Source: an uncultured Clostridia bacterium
GTDB lineage: Bacteria > Bacillota > Clostridia > UMGS1810
DNA length: 55,815 nt
Direction of reading: 5' to 3'
Assembly: GCA_934463165.1 (NCBI GenBank)
Contig: CAKSJG010000019.1
Location: 1-55,815 of the forward strand
In this document: piece after piece, positions 18,968-28,700 of the stretch
Position numbering within the stretch: the stretch's first letter is position 1
How the letters are laid out: each line of letters begins with the position of its first letter
Position numbers and translations under genes: made by a program
Notes under the pieces: model-generated
The model's database searches: none
The model's input: the letters and a program-made list of their open reading frames with translations, nothing else
What the model was told of the DNA's origin: nothing

Positions 18968-20560
18968 TTATTCGTTTCTGTTTGTGTTTCTTATTTTATT
19001 CGGTGATTCTCCGTAAAACTTTTTAAAACAGTAGCTGAAATAATGCTGATCGCTGTATCCGCATTTTTCGGATATTTCCAAAACCTTCATATTCGAGCAC
19101 ACGAGCATATCGTAAGCGGCGCTCATTCTCCGTTCGGTAAGAAGGGTGATGAAGTTTTTCTTTTTTGTTTTTTTAATCAGCGCACTCAAATAGTTCGGAC
19201 TCACTGCAAGCTCATTGCTTACCGCAGTAAGGGAAAGATCCTCGTCAGAAAATCTGTCGTCTATTATCTGCACAACTCTGTCGCAGAGTATTTCGCTGTC
19301 TCGCTTTTGCATATTTGAAATAATGTTTTTTGCATTTGCGCAAAAGGAAATAAGCTCGTTTTTGATTCCGATTTCGCTGCTGTAGGATGTAGCCCTTGTA
19401 AAAATCGGATTCGACGACAAAAGCTTTAAAATTTCCGTTTTATCATCGGTTGTATTGCTGACAACGCGGTATATCGTGGCTATTATCTGCACAATGAGAA
19501 GATCGGCATTTTCGGGTGTACTGTTTTCAAAAAGAACATTTATAAAGTCTTCAAGCTCTTCTCCTTTACCGACTTTCAAAAGCTGCTCAAGTTTTAAAAC
19601 GGTTTTTTCTATCCGGTTGATTTCTATCTCTCCGTTATGCTCCTGGTCGTTTATAAATCTGACCTCGCCGGCACCGTCCTTGGTATAGCGGCGCGCCGTA
19701 ACAGCCTGGAAATACGCCTGTGCGCAATCCGACAATGCAGAAAACTCACGGCTTACGCCTATCGTGCAGCTTTGGTTAAGCATTCTTTTTGCCGTCTGAA
19801 CGGTTTCTCTGACCGGAAGCTCCATTATGTTTGACATCTCGCCGTCATCTTCGGTTACGGCAAGAGTAACCACACGACCGTAAACTATAAAGCTCACGGA
19901 ATACATATAATGAGAAAATACCGTGTCAACAAAATCAGTATGCTCTTTTCCCGTGCATGCTTTTCCGTCGGCATTTTTATATTTTGAAACAAGCACGCAA
20001 AAACGCGGCGACGAATCTTTTTTTACAATTCCGAGCTCTTCCGCCCTTTTAAAGAGCACCGCGTCATCAGGCTGCTGCTCGTTGCTTCCGAGCATAAGCG
20101 GAAGCAGAAAGTTATCGACCGACAGTTTGTCAAGCTGCTCCTTAAGACCTGCATCGGGAACGGATATAACACTGCCGAGCCTCTCATCCATACGGCGGTG
20201 TATTTCGATAAGCTCTTTTGACATTTCCGATGAAGAAATCGGTTTTAAAAGGTATCTTATTATGTTATAATTGATGGCTGTCTGCGCGTATTCAAAACTG
20301 TCATAACCGCTTAAAATCACAATCTGCGTCGCCGGGCGCAGCTGCCTCACCTTAAGCGCAAGGTCAAGACCCGAAAGCATGGGCATTTTTATATCCGTAA
20401 GAATAAGATCGGGCTCCAGAGTTTCAATAAGGTCAAGGGCTTCAACCCCGTTTTCGGCTTCGCCGACAACCTCAAAACCTGCCGACTGCCAGTCAACCCG
20501 CTCTATTATCGCACGGCGCTGCTCAAATTCATCTTCAACTACCAAAACTGTATATTTCAT
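18968..20560 (-). CDS. YesN-type response regulator with AraC DNA-binding domain (530 aa)
   Basis: This is a transcription regulator controlled by the adjacent kinase. Residues 1-120 form a receiver domain (VLVVEDEFEQR; phospho-acceptor Asp56 in LTDIKMP; Lys in YLLKPIS). A long middle region of unassigned fold follows. The C-terminal ~100 residues form a two-helix-turn-helix AraC domain (LTAVSNELAVSPNYLSALIK and ISEKCGYSDQHYFSYCFKK). The start MKYTVLVVEDE is used rather than seven codons earlier because GGGAG lies at the right distance. Likely targets are the mgl promoter and its own promoter; both regions carry inverted repeats (24,956-25,016 and 20,570-20,635). The target assignment is inference. 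Confidence 0.9.
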   Translation of the reverse strand: MKYTVLVVEDEFEQRRAIIERVDWQSAGFEVVGEAENGVEALDLIETLEPDLILTDIKMPMLSGLDLALKVRQLRPATQIVILSGYDSFEYAQTAINYNIIRYLLKPISSSEMSKELIEIHRRMDERLGSVISVPDAGLKEQLDKLSVDNFLLPLMLGSNEQQPDDAVLFKRAEELGIVKKDSSPRFCVLVSKYKNADGKACTGKEHTDFVDTVFSHYMYSVSFIVYGRVVTLAVTEDDGEMSNIMELPVRETVQTAKRMLNQSCTIGVSREFSALSDCAQAYFQAVTARRYTKDGAGEVRFINDQEHNGEIEINRIEKTVLKLEQLLKVGKGEELEDFINVLFENSTPENADLLIVQIIATIYRVVSNTTDDKTEILKLLSSNPIFTRATSYSSEIGIKNELISFCANAKNIISNMQKRDSEILCDRVVQIIDDRFSDEDLSLTAVSNELAVSPNYLSALIKKTKKKNFITLLTERRMSAAYDMLVCSNMKVLEISEKCGYSDQHYFSYCFKKFYGESPNKIRNTNRNE

Positions 20561-20569
20561 TATAAATTC

Positions 20570-20635
20570 TCCCGCATTCAATGCAATTTTTAAACTTATA
20601 TTTTACAATATAAAGTATAACATTAAAATGCGGGA
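20570..20635. promoter_or_regulatory. Split inverted repeat around the regulator promoter
   Basis: Perfect 9-bp arms TCCCGCATT (20,570-20,578) and AATGCGGGA (20,627-20,635) are 48 bp apart. One arm overlaps the ribosome site of the response regulator gene and the other lies in its promoter spacer. This fits a looped or paired autoregulatory site, but the protein that binds is unknown. Confidence 0.4.
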
Positions 20636-20642
20636 AAATCAA
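20614..20642 (-). promoter_or_regulatory. Sigma-A promoter of the sensing operon
   Basis: On the minus strand TTGATT, a 17-bp spacer and TATACT lie about 55 bases upstream of the response regulator start. This gives the regulator-kinase-binding protein-reductase genes their own transcript in addition to any read-through from mglBAC. Confidence 0.65.
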
Positions 20643-20661
20643 TATTTTTATTCGCAAATAT

Positions 20662-21030
20662 TTATTCGTTTTTCTTCCAGCCGGCATACAGCGTCATGCT
20701 GCCCGTCACCTCATCGGTTTCCATATCCCATTTTTGGCTTCTGTCGCGGTCTGTGTACCAGCCCGTAAACCTATAGCCCTCCTTCACGGGATTTTCGGCT
20801 TTAATAAGCTCGGAATGCATTGCCTTAACAGGCTCAATGTATGATCCGCCGTCCGTATCGAATTTAACCGTAAATCCGTTGTGACTGACAACAAATATCA
20901 TTGCCGCAACCAAAAGAAAAACCAATGAAGCCACCATTATATTTGCACTTTTAAGCGACATATTAATTTTTGCATACAGTCCGCCCGTGCGGCGTGTGTT
21001 TTGCCGTGTTTCTGTTTTCTCACCCGTCAT
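20662..21030 (-). CDS. Membrane-anchored single InlB/Flg_new-repeat protein (122 aa)
   Basis: The protein has a basic cytoplasmic N-terminus, one membrane segment (about 31-52, IMVASLVFLLVAAMIFVV) and a single extracellular Listeria-Bacteroides (InlB B-repeat, Flg_new) module of about 65 residues, shown by VKFDTDGGSYI, GYRFTGWYTD and SMTLYAGWKK. These modules normally occur in long tandem arrays on very large surface proteins, so one repeat on a small anchor is unusual. It starts 33 bases after mglC (ribosome site GAGGAG, nine bases before the ATG) and is probably in the same transcript. Its function is unknown; a role at the transporter or sensor, both of which work at the membrane surface, is a guess from position only. 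Confidence 0.75.
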   Translation of the reverse strand: MTGEKTETRQNTRRTGGLYAKINMSLKSANIMVASLVFLLVAAMIFVVSHNGFTVKFDTDGGSYIEPVKAMHSELIKAENPVKEGYRFTGWYTDRDRSQKWDMETDEVTGSMTLYAGWKKNE

Positions 21031-21063
21031 GGCTGCATTCTCCTCTCTTAAAATTAAATTACA

Positions 21064-22149
21064 TTATTTGCGTGCAAGGTATTTTCTCATATCTATTGCA
21101 CAGGCAACAAGGATAATAAGACCTTTTATAACATAAAGCATGTTGGCATCAACGGAAAGGAAATTAAGTCCTACAAATATTATCTGCAGCAGGAATACTC
21201 CGATTACTATTCCGCTTATTTTACCGGTACCTCCGACAAACGATACACCGCCGATAACGCATGCGGCAATTGCGTCTGACTCATAGTTAAGACCTGTGTT
21301 TGCAGAGCACGATGCAATACGCGCACCCTCTATAAATCCGGTGATACCGTACATAGCGCCTGCAAGAACGAACACAAGTATAATCGTCCAAAACACATTG
21401 ACACCCGAAACATTTGCGGCTTCTTCGTTTGAACCTACGGCAAACATATTTTTGCCGAATTTTGTTTTATTCCAGATTACCCACATAACAGCCGTAAGAA
21501 TTACAGAATAAATCACATATTTCGGAACGGAAACTCCGCCTACTCTGAAAAGTGTTCCGCGGACAAAATCCGTATATGAAGAATCAAGACCCGAAAGAGT
21601 CTGACCGTTGTTTCCGCCGAGCATAAGATACATAAGCACGAGACCGAAAACAATGAGCTGTGTTGAAAGAGTAACGATAAACGGATGAAGCTTGAATTTT
21701 GCAACGAAAAATCCGTTTACGAATCCGATAACGGCACCTACTCCGATTACAAGAAGAAGCACTGCCCAAAGCGGCACAACGCCGATACCCGGAAATATCT
21801 TATTCGCATAGCCGACCATCTGCAAAAGAGATGCGGAGATACAGGCCGTGAGACCTACGCATCGTCCTGCCGATATATCGGTACCGGTAAGAACTATTGC
21901 ACCTGCTATACCGAGAGCTATCGGAAGCTTGGCGGCTGTCAGCGAAATCATATTAATTACCGACGGCATAGAAATAAAAGCCGGAACACGGATGGCAATG
22001 TAAATGACCGCTATAAGTATAATTATATACATTGCATTGTTAAAAAGTAAATCTGTTATTGCTCTGCGTTTGTCTGCAGAAGATTTTGATTTAAAATCGT
22101 CAATCCACAAAGACAAACGGTTTTTTCTTTTAAGTGTTGCGTCTGACAT
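21064..22149 (-). CDS. mglC: Galactoside-type ABC transporter permease (361 aa)
   Basis: This is the membrane subunit of a carbohydrate-uptake-2 (CUT2) ABC transporter, of the BPD_transp_2 family. About nine to ten hydrophobic segments are seen. Family signatures include GIAGAIVLTGTDISAGRCVG and AAFVIGG-like text at the C-terminal half (IAACVIGGVSFVGGTGKISG). The ATG at 22,149 is chosen because GGAGG lies eight bases before it; the in-frame TTG five codons earlier overlaps that ribosome site. It is 25 bases after mglA. The name follows the MglB-like binding protein in the same operon; ribose or another hexose would need the same layout. Confidence 0.88.
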   Translation of the reverse strand: MSDATLKRKNRLSLWIDDFKSKSSADKRRAITDLLFNNAMYIIILIAVIYIAIRVPAFISMPSVINMISLTAAKLPIALGIAGAIVLTGTDISAGRCVGLTACISASLLQMVGYANKIFPGIGVVPLWAVLLLVIGVGAVIGFVNGFFVAKFKLHPFIVTLSTQLIVFGLVLMYLMLGGNNGQTLSGLDSSYTDFVRGTLFRVGGVSVPKYVIYSVILTAVMWVIWNKTKFGKNMFAVGSNEEAANVSGVNVFWTIILVFVLAGAMYGITGFIEGARIASCSANTGLNYESDAIAACVIGGVSFVGGTGKISGIVIGVFLLQIIFVGLNFLSVDANMLYVIKGLIILVACAIDMRKYLARK

Positions 22150-22174
22150 TTTGTTTTCCTCCAATTCTTAAAGT

Positions 22175-23698
22175 TTACACGTACTTTGCAGCCAATGTCA
22201 TAATCTGCTCCTGCGTAGCTGTTGCGGCATCAACCTCACCTGCGAGCCTGCCGCCCGACATAACAAGTATTCTGTCGCATACGCCCAAAAGTTCGGGCAT
22301 TTCGGACGAAACCATTATTACCGTCTTTCCTTTTTCCGCAAGGTCAATAATAAGCTGATATATTTCGTATTTTGCGCCTACGTCTATTCCTCTTGTGGGT
22401 TCATCAAGCAAAAGCACCGTCGGATCAGTAAGAAGCCAGCGTCCAAGAATAACCTTTTGCTGATTACCTCCCGAAAGCGAACGTATTTTCGTATCCTGAG
22501 ACGGGGTTTTGACCCTCATGGATTTTATGCACCAATCGGTATTTTTCTTTAGCTTTTCATTGCTTAAAAACGGTCCCGTTTTGCATTTGTTAAGGCTCGA
22601 TATCGTTGTATTTTCGCGGATGTTAAGTATTCCGAAAATTCCCGTTGCTCGTCTTTCTTCCGTAAGAAGTGCAAATCCGTTTTTAATTGAATCACCCGCA
22701 TTTTTATTTTTAACCGTCTTGCCGTTTATCTTTATTGAGCCGTTTTTTCGCGTGGCAACACCGAATATGTTTTCAAGAAGCTCCGTTCTTCCCGATCCGT
22801 CAAGCCCTGCAATGCCTAAAATTTCACCTTTATGCGCCTTGAACGAAACATCACGCAGCTTTGAATACATTGCTGTAAGATTATCAACTTCAAGAAGAAC
22901 ATCGCCGATTTTGTTTACCTTGGGAGGGTAAACATTTGTGAGCTCTCTTCCTACCATGAGCTTTATTATTTCATCCATGGTAAGATCCTTTGCATTTTTC
23001 GTTGCTATCCATTTTCCGTCACGCATAATGGTTACTTCATCGGAAATGCGGAGTATCTCTGCCATTTTGTGTGATATATATATTATTGCGCAGCCTCTGT
23101 CACGAAGCATATTTATAATTTTAAAAAGATGCTCAACCTCTTCTTCGGTAAGTGATGATGTCGGTTCGTCAAAAACAATTACCTTTGAATTATACGAAAC
23201 CGCTTTTGCAATTTCAACCATTTGTCTTTGCGATACGGGCATTGTGCTCATCACGGTTTTAGGGTCTATGTTCAGTTCGAGTTTTTTGAAAATTTCCTTT
23301 GTTGCATTATACATTTTCTTTTCGCTTGTAATAGGCACTCCCTTTGCCACAGTCGGGAAACGGCCAAGCCACATATTGTCCATTACGTTGCGCTTGAGAG
23401 CCTGGTTAAGTTCCTGATGAACCATTGCAACTCCGTTTTCAAGAGCTTCTTTTGAATTTTTAAAGTTAATTTCTTTTCCATCAAGGTAAATATTACCTGA
23501 ATCTTTGTTATATACACCGAAAAGACACTTCATAAGTGTTGATTTTCCGGCGCCGTTTTCTCCCATAAGCGCGTGAACGGTGCCTGCCTTTACGCTGAGG
23601 TTTACCTTATCAAGCGCTTTTACACCGGGGAAAACTTTTTCTATGTTCTCCATTTTCAGAAGAACGGGTTTTTCTTTGTTGTTTACAATATTACTCAT
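22175..23698 (-). CDS. mglA: Sugar ABC transporter ATP-binding protein, tandem domains (507 aa)
   Basis: This is the CUT2-type ATPase with two ABC domains in one chain, which drives import through the MglC-like permease. The first domain has Walker A GENGAGKST, the signature region VSQRQMVEIAKA and Walker B VIVFDEPTSSL. The second has a degenerate Walker A (GLDGSGRTEL), the signature LSGGNQQKVILGRWL and LLLDEPTRGIDVGAKYEIY. This asymmetry is normal for MglA/RbsA. The ATG at 23,698 (MSNIVNN) is favoured with GGGG ten bases upstream; a GTG nine codons earlier is the alternative. It lies 76 bases after mglB, across an intercistronic hairpin. Confidence 0.92.
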   Translation of the reverse strand: MSNIVNNKEKPVLLKMENIEKVFPGVKALDKVNLSVKAGTVHALMGENGAGKSTLMKCLFGVYNKDSGNIYLDGKEINFKNSKEALENGVAMVHQELNQALKRNVMDNMWLGRFPTVAKGVPITSEKKMYNATKEIFKKLELNIDPKTVMSTMPVSQRQMVEIAKAVSYNSKVIVFDEPTSSLTEEEVEHLFKIINMLRDRGCAIIYISHKMAEILRISDEVTIMRDGKWIATKNAKDLTMDEIIKLMVGRELTNVYPPKVNKIGDVLLEVDNLTAMYSKLRDVSFKAHKGEILGIAGLDGSGRTELLENIFGVATRKNGSIKINGKTVKNKNAGDSIKNGFALLTEERRATGIFGILNIRENTTISSLNKCKTGPFLSNEKLKKNTDWCIKSMRVKTPSQDTKIRSLSGGNQQKVILGRWLLTDPTVLLLDEPTRGIDVGAKYEIYQLIIDLAEKGKTVIMVSSEMPELLGVCDRILVMSGGRLAGEVDAATATQEQIMTLAAKYV

Positions 23699-23727
23699 AA
23701 GCTTTATACCCCGTTTCTTTATCACAT

Positions 23728-23757
23728 ATGCGGAGAGCGGTATGCTGCTCTCCGCAT
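23728..23757 (-). other. Intercistronic hairpin between mglB and mglA
   Basis: ATGCGGAGAGC and GCTCTCCGCAT form an 11-bp perfect stem without a following T run. Such a hairpin after a binding-protein gene usually protects the upstream message and gives more binding protein than transporter; that role is inferred here. Confidence 0.6.
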
Positions 23758-23774
23758 GTTTTGTTATATAATTA

Positions 23775-24860
23775 TTATTTGTTGTCTTCCATGAATGTTG
23801 AATAAGGAATGTTTATTCTCCATGTGCCGACTGTTTCGCTGCTGTCAAGACCGTCAAATGCGTCTTTTTCGTTCATGTAGTTCTGTGCTATTGTAGTAAT
23901 TGCGCTTGCCATACCGTCTGCATCCTGCTTGATTGTTCCTACCATTGTGCCCTTGGATATTGCGGATTGTGCAGCGTCTGTTGCGTCAACACCGAATACG
24001 GGAATGGTTTTTCCGCTGCCGTTGTTGTAGCCTGCTGTCTGAAGAGCCGAGAGAGCACCGAGAGCCATTTCGTCGTTATTTGCAATAACGAGCTCTACCA
24101 TGTTATTGTTTGATACGCTGTACTGTGCAAGAATCGTGCTCATGTAATCCGTAGCCGCCGCAGATGACCACTGACCGTTCTGGTCAACAAGATATTTGTT
24201 TGAGTTTGAAGAGTCATAGAAAACAAGATCGCTCTTTCCCGATTCTTTAAGAACCTTATTTGCATCTTCAACGCCGTATTTTGTACGTGCTATTGCTTCC
24301 ATGTTTCCTTCCTGACCTTTAAACATTACATAGCTGATTTTTCCGTCGCCGTTAAGGTCAACCGCGTCAAAATTATCTACAAGGTATTTACCGATCATTT
24401 CGCCCTGCATATGTCCTGCCATTTCATAATCCGTACCTACAAATACGCATTTGTCATAGCTGCTTACAACGGACTCTTCTACCGAACGGTTAAAGAAGAT
24501 TACCGGAACGTTTCTGTCTTTTGCCTGATCAATGATGTTTTGTGCCGCATCGTTTGAACCGGTGTCAACAACGTTTACAACAAGAAGCTTTGTTCCCTTT
24601 GCAAGTGCCGTTGTAACCTGTTCCGTCTGGGTTGTCTGGTTTCCGTTTGCATCGTAATTCTGGAAGCTTATGCCGTTTTCCGTCAGAAGCTTATCCATTG
24701 CGGAACGTACGCTTGAAATGTAAGTGTCGCTGTAGGTATAATAAAATACCGAAACCTCGCCGTTTGACGAGCTGCCGCCGCTGCCGGAATCTCCGCAAGC
24801 TGCGAGACCGAAGCCCATAATAACCACTAATACCGCTGCCATCAATTTTTTCATTTTCAT
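23775..24860 (-). CDS. mglB: Galactose/glucose-type sugar-binding lipoprotein (361 aa)
   Basis: This is the extracellular sugar receptor of the ABC importer. The lipobox LAAC places the lipid-modified Cys at residue 22. The type-I periplasmic-binding fold follows. The calcium-site loop typical of galactose/glucose-binding protein is visible (DLNGDGKISYVMFKGQEGN), as is the ligand-region motif VIFFNRSVEE, which matches the VxxFNKEP segment of MglB. This supports galactose, glucose or a galactoside rather than ribose. AAGGAG lies nine bases before the ATG. It is the first gene of the leftward transport operon, and the upstream region has a 12-bp inverted repeat likely to bind a regulator. Confidence 0.9.
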   Translation of the reverse strand: MKMKKLMAAVLVVIMGFGLAACGDSGSGGSSSNGEVSVFYYTYSDTYISSVRSAMDKLLTENGISFQNYDANGNQTTQTEQVTTALAKGTKLLVVNVVDTGSNDAAQNIIDQAKDRNVPVIFFNRSVEESVVSSYDKCVFVGTDYEMAGHMQGEMIGKYLVDNFDAVDLNGDGKISYVMFKGQEGNMEAIARTKYGVEDANKVLKESGKSDLVFYDSSNSNKYLVDQNGQWSSAAATDYMSTILAQYSVSNNNMVELVIANNDEMALGALSALQTAGYNNGSGKTIPVFGVDATDAAQSAISKGTMVGTIKQDADGMASAITTIAQNYMNEKDAFDGLDSSETVGTWRINIPYSTFMEDNK

Positions 24861-24955
24861 AATAAATTTCTCCTTTCAAAATCAAGTCCGAACAAAACGC
24901 ATACATTTTTCCGTTTGTTTATCGGTTCTTTGTTGTTGACTTTATTGTAATACAT

Positions 24956-25016
24956 AATTCAAATAATTAAAATGCATTTTATTATTCAAAATGTACAAAA
25001 AATTATTATTTGAATT
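24956..25016. promoter_or_regulatory. Operator candidate upstream of mglB
   Basis: AATTCAAATAAT (24,956-24,967) and ATTATTTGAATT (25,005-25,016) are perfect 12-bp inverted arms, with a further related ATTCAAA half site between them. The site is about 95-155 bases upstream of mglB, a suitable place for an AraC-type activator such as the regulator encoded at 18,968-20,560. No clean sigma-A promoter was found here, which would fit an activator-dependent one. Confidence 0.45.
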
Positions 25017-25207
25017 AAAATTATCAACATTTTATATTTTATCCGAAATTTTTCAAACAATTAAAAAATATGTTTTTTATTTTACAATCAACGGATTTTA
25101 TTTAATGCGGAATTCGGAATGCGTAATTCGTAATTATGTTTCTTGCGTTTAATCACATTATTTTGTCTGTTTTGTGCAGGTGATTTAATAAATTAATGCA
25201 GATTTAA
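25017..25207. other. AT-rich intergenic DNA with repeat remnant
   Basis: No gene is seen. From about 25,105 there is a GGAATTCGGAATGCGTAATTCG-like palindromic patch, and at 25,140-25,153 a lone TTTCTTGCGTTTAA terminus of element A that faces the intact copy at 25,208. Confidence 0.5.
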
Positions 25208-25386
25208 CGCAAGAAAGAGTGCCTCCGACAGTGCATAAGGGAGGAGAGCTATCGAAGCAACTCGGAGGGGTTGTAGATATTTAACTCTTGAAAAATATGT
25301 TGCAAAGTTGAAAACATGTTTTTGACAATCCCTCAGTCAGCTGCGCTGACAGCTCCCTTTACACAAGGGCGCCTTTCTGTCTTGCG
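25208..25386 (-). repeat. Element A, copy 2 (~179 bp)
   Basis: This is the reverse complement of the copy at 691-866, with CGCAAGAAAG and TCTTGCG termini and flanking TTTAA on both sides. The internal order is inverted: the GGGAGG hairpin comes first, then the CCCTCAGTCAGCTGCGCTGA arm. It has no coding capacity. Confidence 0.8.
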
Positions 25387-25417
25387 TTTAATAATATTAT
25401 TTTGTTTATTTAATGCA

Positions 25418-25573
25418 GCGGAACGGTGTGGGCACCGTTCCCTACGAATAAATTAATAGGTATATTTTCAATTAACAAATTAGTTTAAACGAAAATCAGC
25501 AATAAGCTTTTATTTAATAATTATTTGCAAACTTACAATGACTACGTAGGGAACGCTGCCCACAGCGTTCCGC
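25418..25573 (+). repeat. Element B, copy 2 (156 bp)
   Basis: The 29-bp terminal inverted repeats differ at two positions; each contains a smaller palindrome (GGAACGGTG-TGGG-CACCGTTCC). ATGCA directly flanks both sides and may be a 5-bp target-site duplication. It follows element A copy 2 after 31 bp, the mirror image of the arrangement at 503-866. Confidence 0.85.
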
Positions 25574-25669
25574 ATGCACATTATAAACGCAACAGATTAA
25601 CATTATGCAAGAGCATATAACTAACGTGCGAGCGGAAAAGACCAACGTAATTTTTGAAAAACTTAAAAA

Positions 25670-25735
25670 CGGCACAAACCGAAATTCCTTTCAAACATCT
25701 CATAATCACTTTGAAAGAAATTCCGGTCTGCACCG
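25670..25735 (-). terminator. Long bidirectional terminator-like hairpin after the esterase gene
   Basis: Two 26-base arms pair at 21 Watson-Crick positions, with the mismatches all transitions (G-U compatible on one strand). T runs follow on both strands: TTTTTAAGTTTTTC on the minus strand and GTATTTTTTTAT on the plus strand. It lies 48 bases beyond the leftward esterase stop. Confidence 0.65.
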
Positions 25736-25782
25736 TTTCCGTATTTTTTTATTTATATTTTATACTCACACGCGCAATTTGA

Positions 25783-28700
25783 TTATTTTACGTAATTTTT
25801 AAGACTGCAATCCGATTCTTTAATTAGGCTGCACATAATTTCGGCAAGCTTTTCGGCTCCGTTATAATTAACATGAGTTGAATCATCGGCGTTTCTTACA
25901 TTACCGTTATGATTTTTAATCTGTGCATCCGTAAATGCATAGCCGAACGTTCCTGCTGTAAGATCAGCCTGATATATATGGAAGAAGCGGCGGACATAAT
26001 CTCTTGCATCTGCATCTGATGAATAATTTGCTCTGTTTGCCTGATACATGGCTTCATATGTTTCGGATATTGTCTTGCCGAACGGAACACATACCGCGCC
26101 CTTGCTTTCGGCATATTTTCGGCAAACTTCTCCGCGTTTTGCCCGGTTATTTGTAAGACTGTATGTCCATCCGTCGGCACTGCCCAGTTTTCCGCCGTCT
26201 ATTGACGGTGTTGAATAAAGCGGAGTTGCGCCTGCATTCACAGTATCGTTATACATTACCTCAAGATTTTCAACATATCTGCTCTCCGATACGTTGCCCG
26301 ATCCGGAATCGTTTATTCCGAGACCGACAAGAACATAATCTCCGGGTTTTATCTGATTTTTAAATGCATCCCATGTATAATCCGGATACACACTCGTGCC
26401 GTCTTTATTTTCGGGGTGAACAAAGTGCTCGGTTGTCCAGCCGCCGCGCGCTTTGTTTACAACGGTTACACCGTTTAATTTATCTTCCATGTAATATCCC
26501 CATCCCTGATAAGGATAAAACGTTTTTGCGGTGTCGGCGGAAGGCACAGTCGGGTCATAATCCTGACAAATCGAATCGCCGACAAGATACAAAGTAGGTT
26601 TATAATCCGACGGTACGCAGTAAAGCGTATTTGCTTTGCAATACGGTTTTAGCGTGTCGGTCGACTCTAAGACAAACTGCCTGATATATGAAATATCCGC
26701 GCTGTCATTAACCGTCATGCTGAGAGAAAGCGGAGTTTCGGCTCTGTTTCCCTTAGCTTTTTGAGGCTCTGTCTTATTTAAAGCTATAAGGCTGTTATCT
26801 TTATCATAAAGTGCATTTATAAGGATTACATCTTCATCATCCGATGTTGTGTTAACAAAGCTTACATTTGTGCCAAATGTTTCTCCGCCTTTTACATTAT
26901 ATAACGTCTTGCCGTCCGATGATGTATTTTCAATATTGACAATATAATCGTCAAGGATAAGGTTTGCATCGCAAAGTCTGTTATATTCCGTCTGAATGTC
27001 GGCATCTGTCGCAAACGTCTTTCCGATAAGAGCGGAATATACTTTGTCATAGTCTACATCTGCATCGAATTCGTTTGTATAATCCGTATTTATTGAATTA
27101 AATGCCGCGTATTTTTCCAAAAGACTTTTTACTTCGTCTTTTGTTTCGGTTTTGGCAAGCATTGTATGGAGCGGATAATATACCGTAAGAGACAGGTTGT
27201 CGATAATGTTGTCAACATACTGAGAAAGTCTGATAAATCCGAATCCTACTATTTTGTTCGGCAGAACACCGTTGTTATTACCGTTTGAAGTATCCGAATT
27301 AGTACCTATTCCGTCAAATACATGGATATATTGGTTTGTCGAATCCGACACAGTATATTGCGGAAAACTTGTCTTTGTCCAGTCTGCGTCTCCGGTCTTT
27401 TTGATATCCACGGTCATTGTGCCGTTTCCGTATGCAGCTTTTGATGTGTTAACCGTGATTCTTATATCATACCACTGATTTCTCTGAAGATACGGTGATC
27501 CAAATGCCTCATTCGGTCCAAACACACTACCAAATCTTGTAATACCTGTGAGCATATGTTTAAATCTTGTACCTGAATTATTACTGCTGCTGCTCTTTGC
27601 GTCAAAAAGTGTAAATCTCTGACTATGAGAAGTGGTATTAGCATTATTGTATCTGGAAGCCTCAGTATCTTTACCATCATCATTTTTATACCAGTCTGCC
27701 AAAAATTCACTTTCATATACTATTACTCCGTCGGTTACTTCATTATCAAACAAATGCATCGGAGCTTCGTTCCATTCTGTACCGAGGTCAAGGATTTTAT
27801 TTCCCTTTCTTTCGGTATGATTATAGAACGACTGACTGCCCTCTGCCGTAAAATCGCTTACTATCTTTGAATTATCCGGTGAATTTAATCCTATACCGTC
27901 TTCAAAATCGTTGTAATACTTTTCTTTAATTCCGCTTATATCATATTTTGCAACCGCATTGTCGTATGCTGTCTGAACCTCTGCGGCAGAAGCAAAATTT
28001 TTGTTTAGTAATTCGTTATTTACTGAATTTGCATCTTTAAACTCGGCATATTCATTTAATTTTACCGATCCGTTAAGTTCGTAATATTTAAGAATATCAC
28101 CGATTTCCGAAGCGGATGAAGCGGCATTAATTGCCTCGTCAACAGATACGGTTGATTCTACCTTGAGGTTATCAAAATAATAATCTACGCTTCCCGTTGA
28201 CGGAGTAAATGTATCGGGAGTATATGTATCTCCGGTATGAGTCTGACTTATTCCGTAAATCTGAAATGCTCCGATTTGCTTTGTCGGTGTGCCGACACGT
28301 GCCGTATATGTCACACCGTTTTCCGTATACGTATAAAGGTCTGCTTTCTTATAACCTATATTGGTTATCTTTGTATGATAAGCATCCGCATAATTATTTG
28401 CATTTGCCGCATAGCCCGGGAAAATTACGGGTTTTAGAGTTTTCCCCTTTTCTGCGGCATATAAACCGACTGTAAGATTTTTCAAATCTATAACCTGTTT
28501 TACGGTATACCATTTTCCTTTTTCAAGCTGAAAATTTGTATTCTGTTTTTTGGAATCCAATAAATAAGCCGTATTTCCGTCAGCAGATTCTGATATTCCG
28601 CCGAAGTCATTCCACTGTGAATAACCCGTAACATTTTGATAATATGTTATACCGTCTTTGGTTACCGTATTACCGCTGCCGCTGAAATACTGATCGGTAT

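Noticed and set aside
25605..25802. 65-codon plus-strand open frame
   Set aside because: It spans the long terminator-like hairpin at 25,670-25,735 and runs into the end of the esterase gene; no ribosome site.
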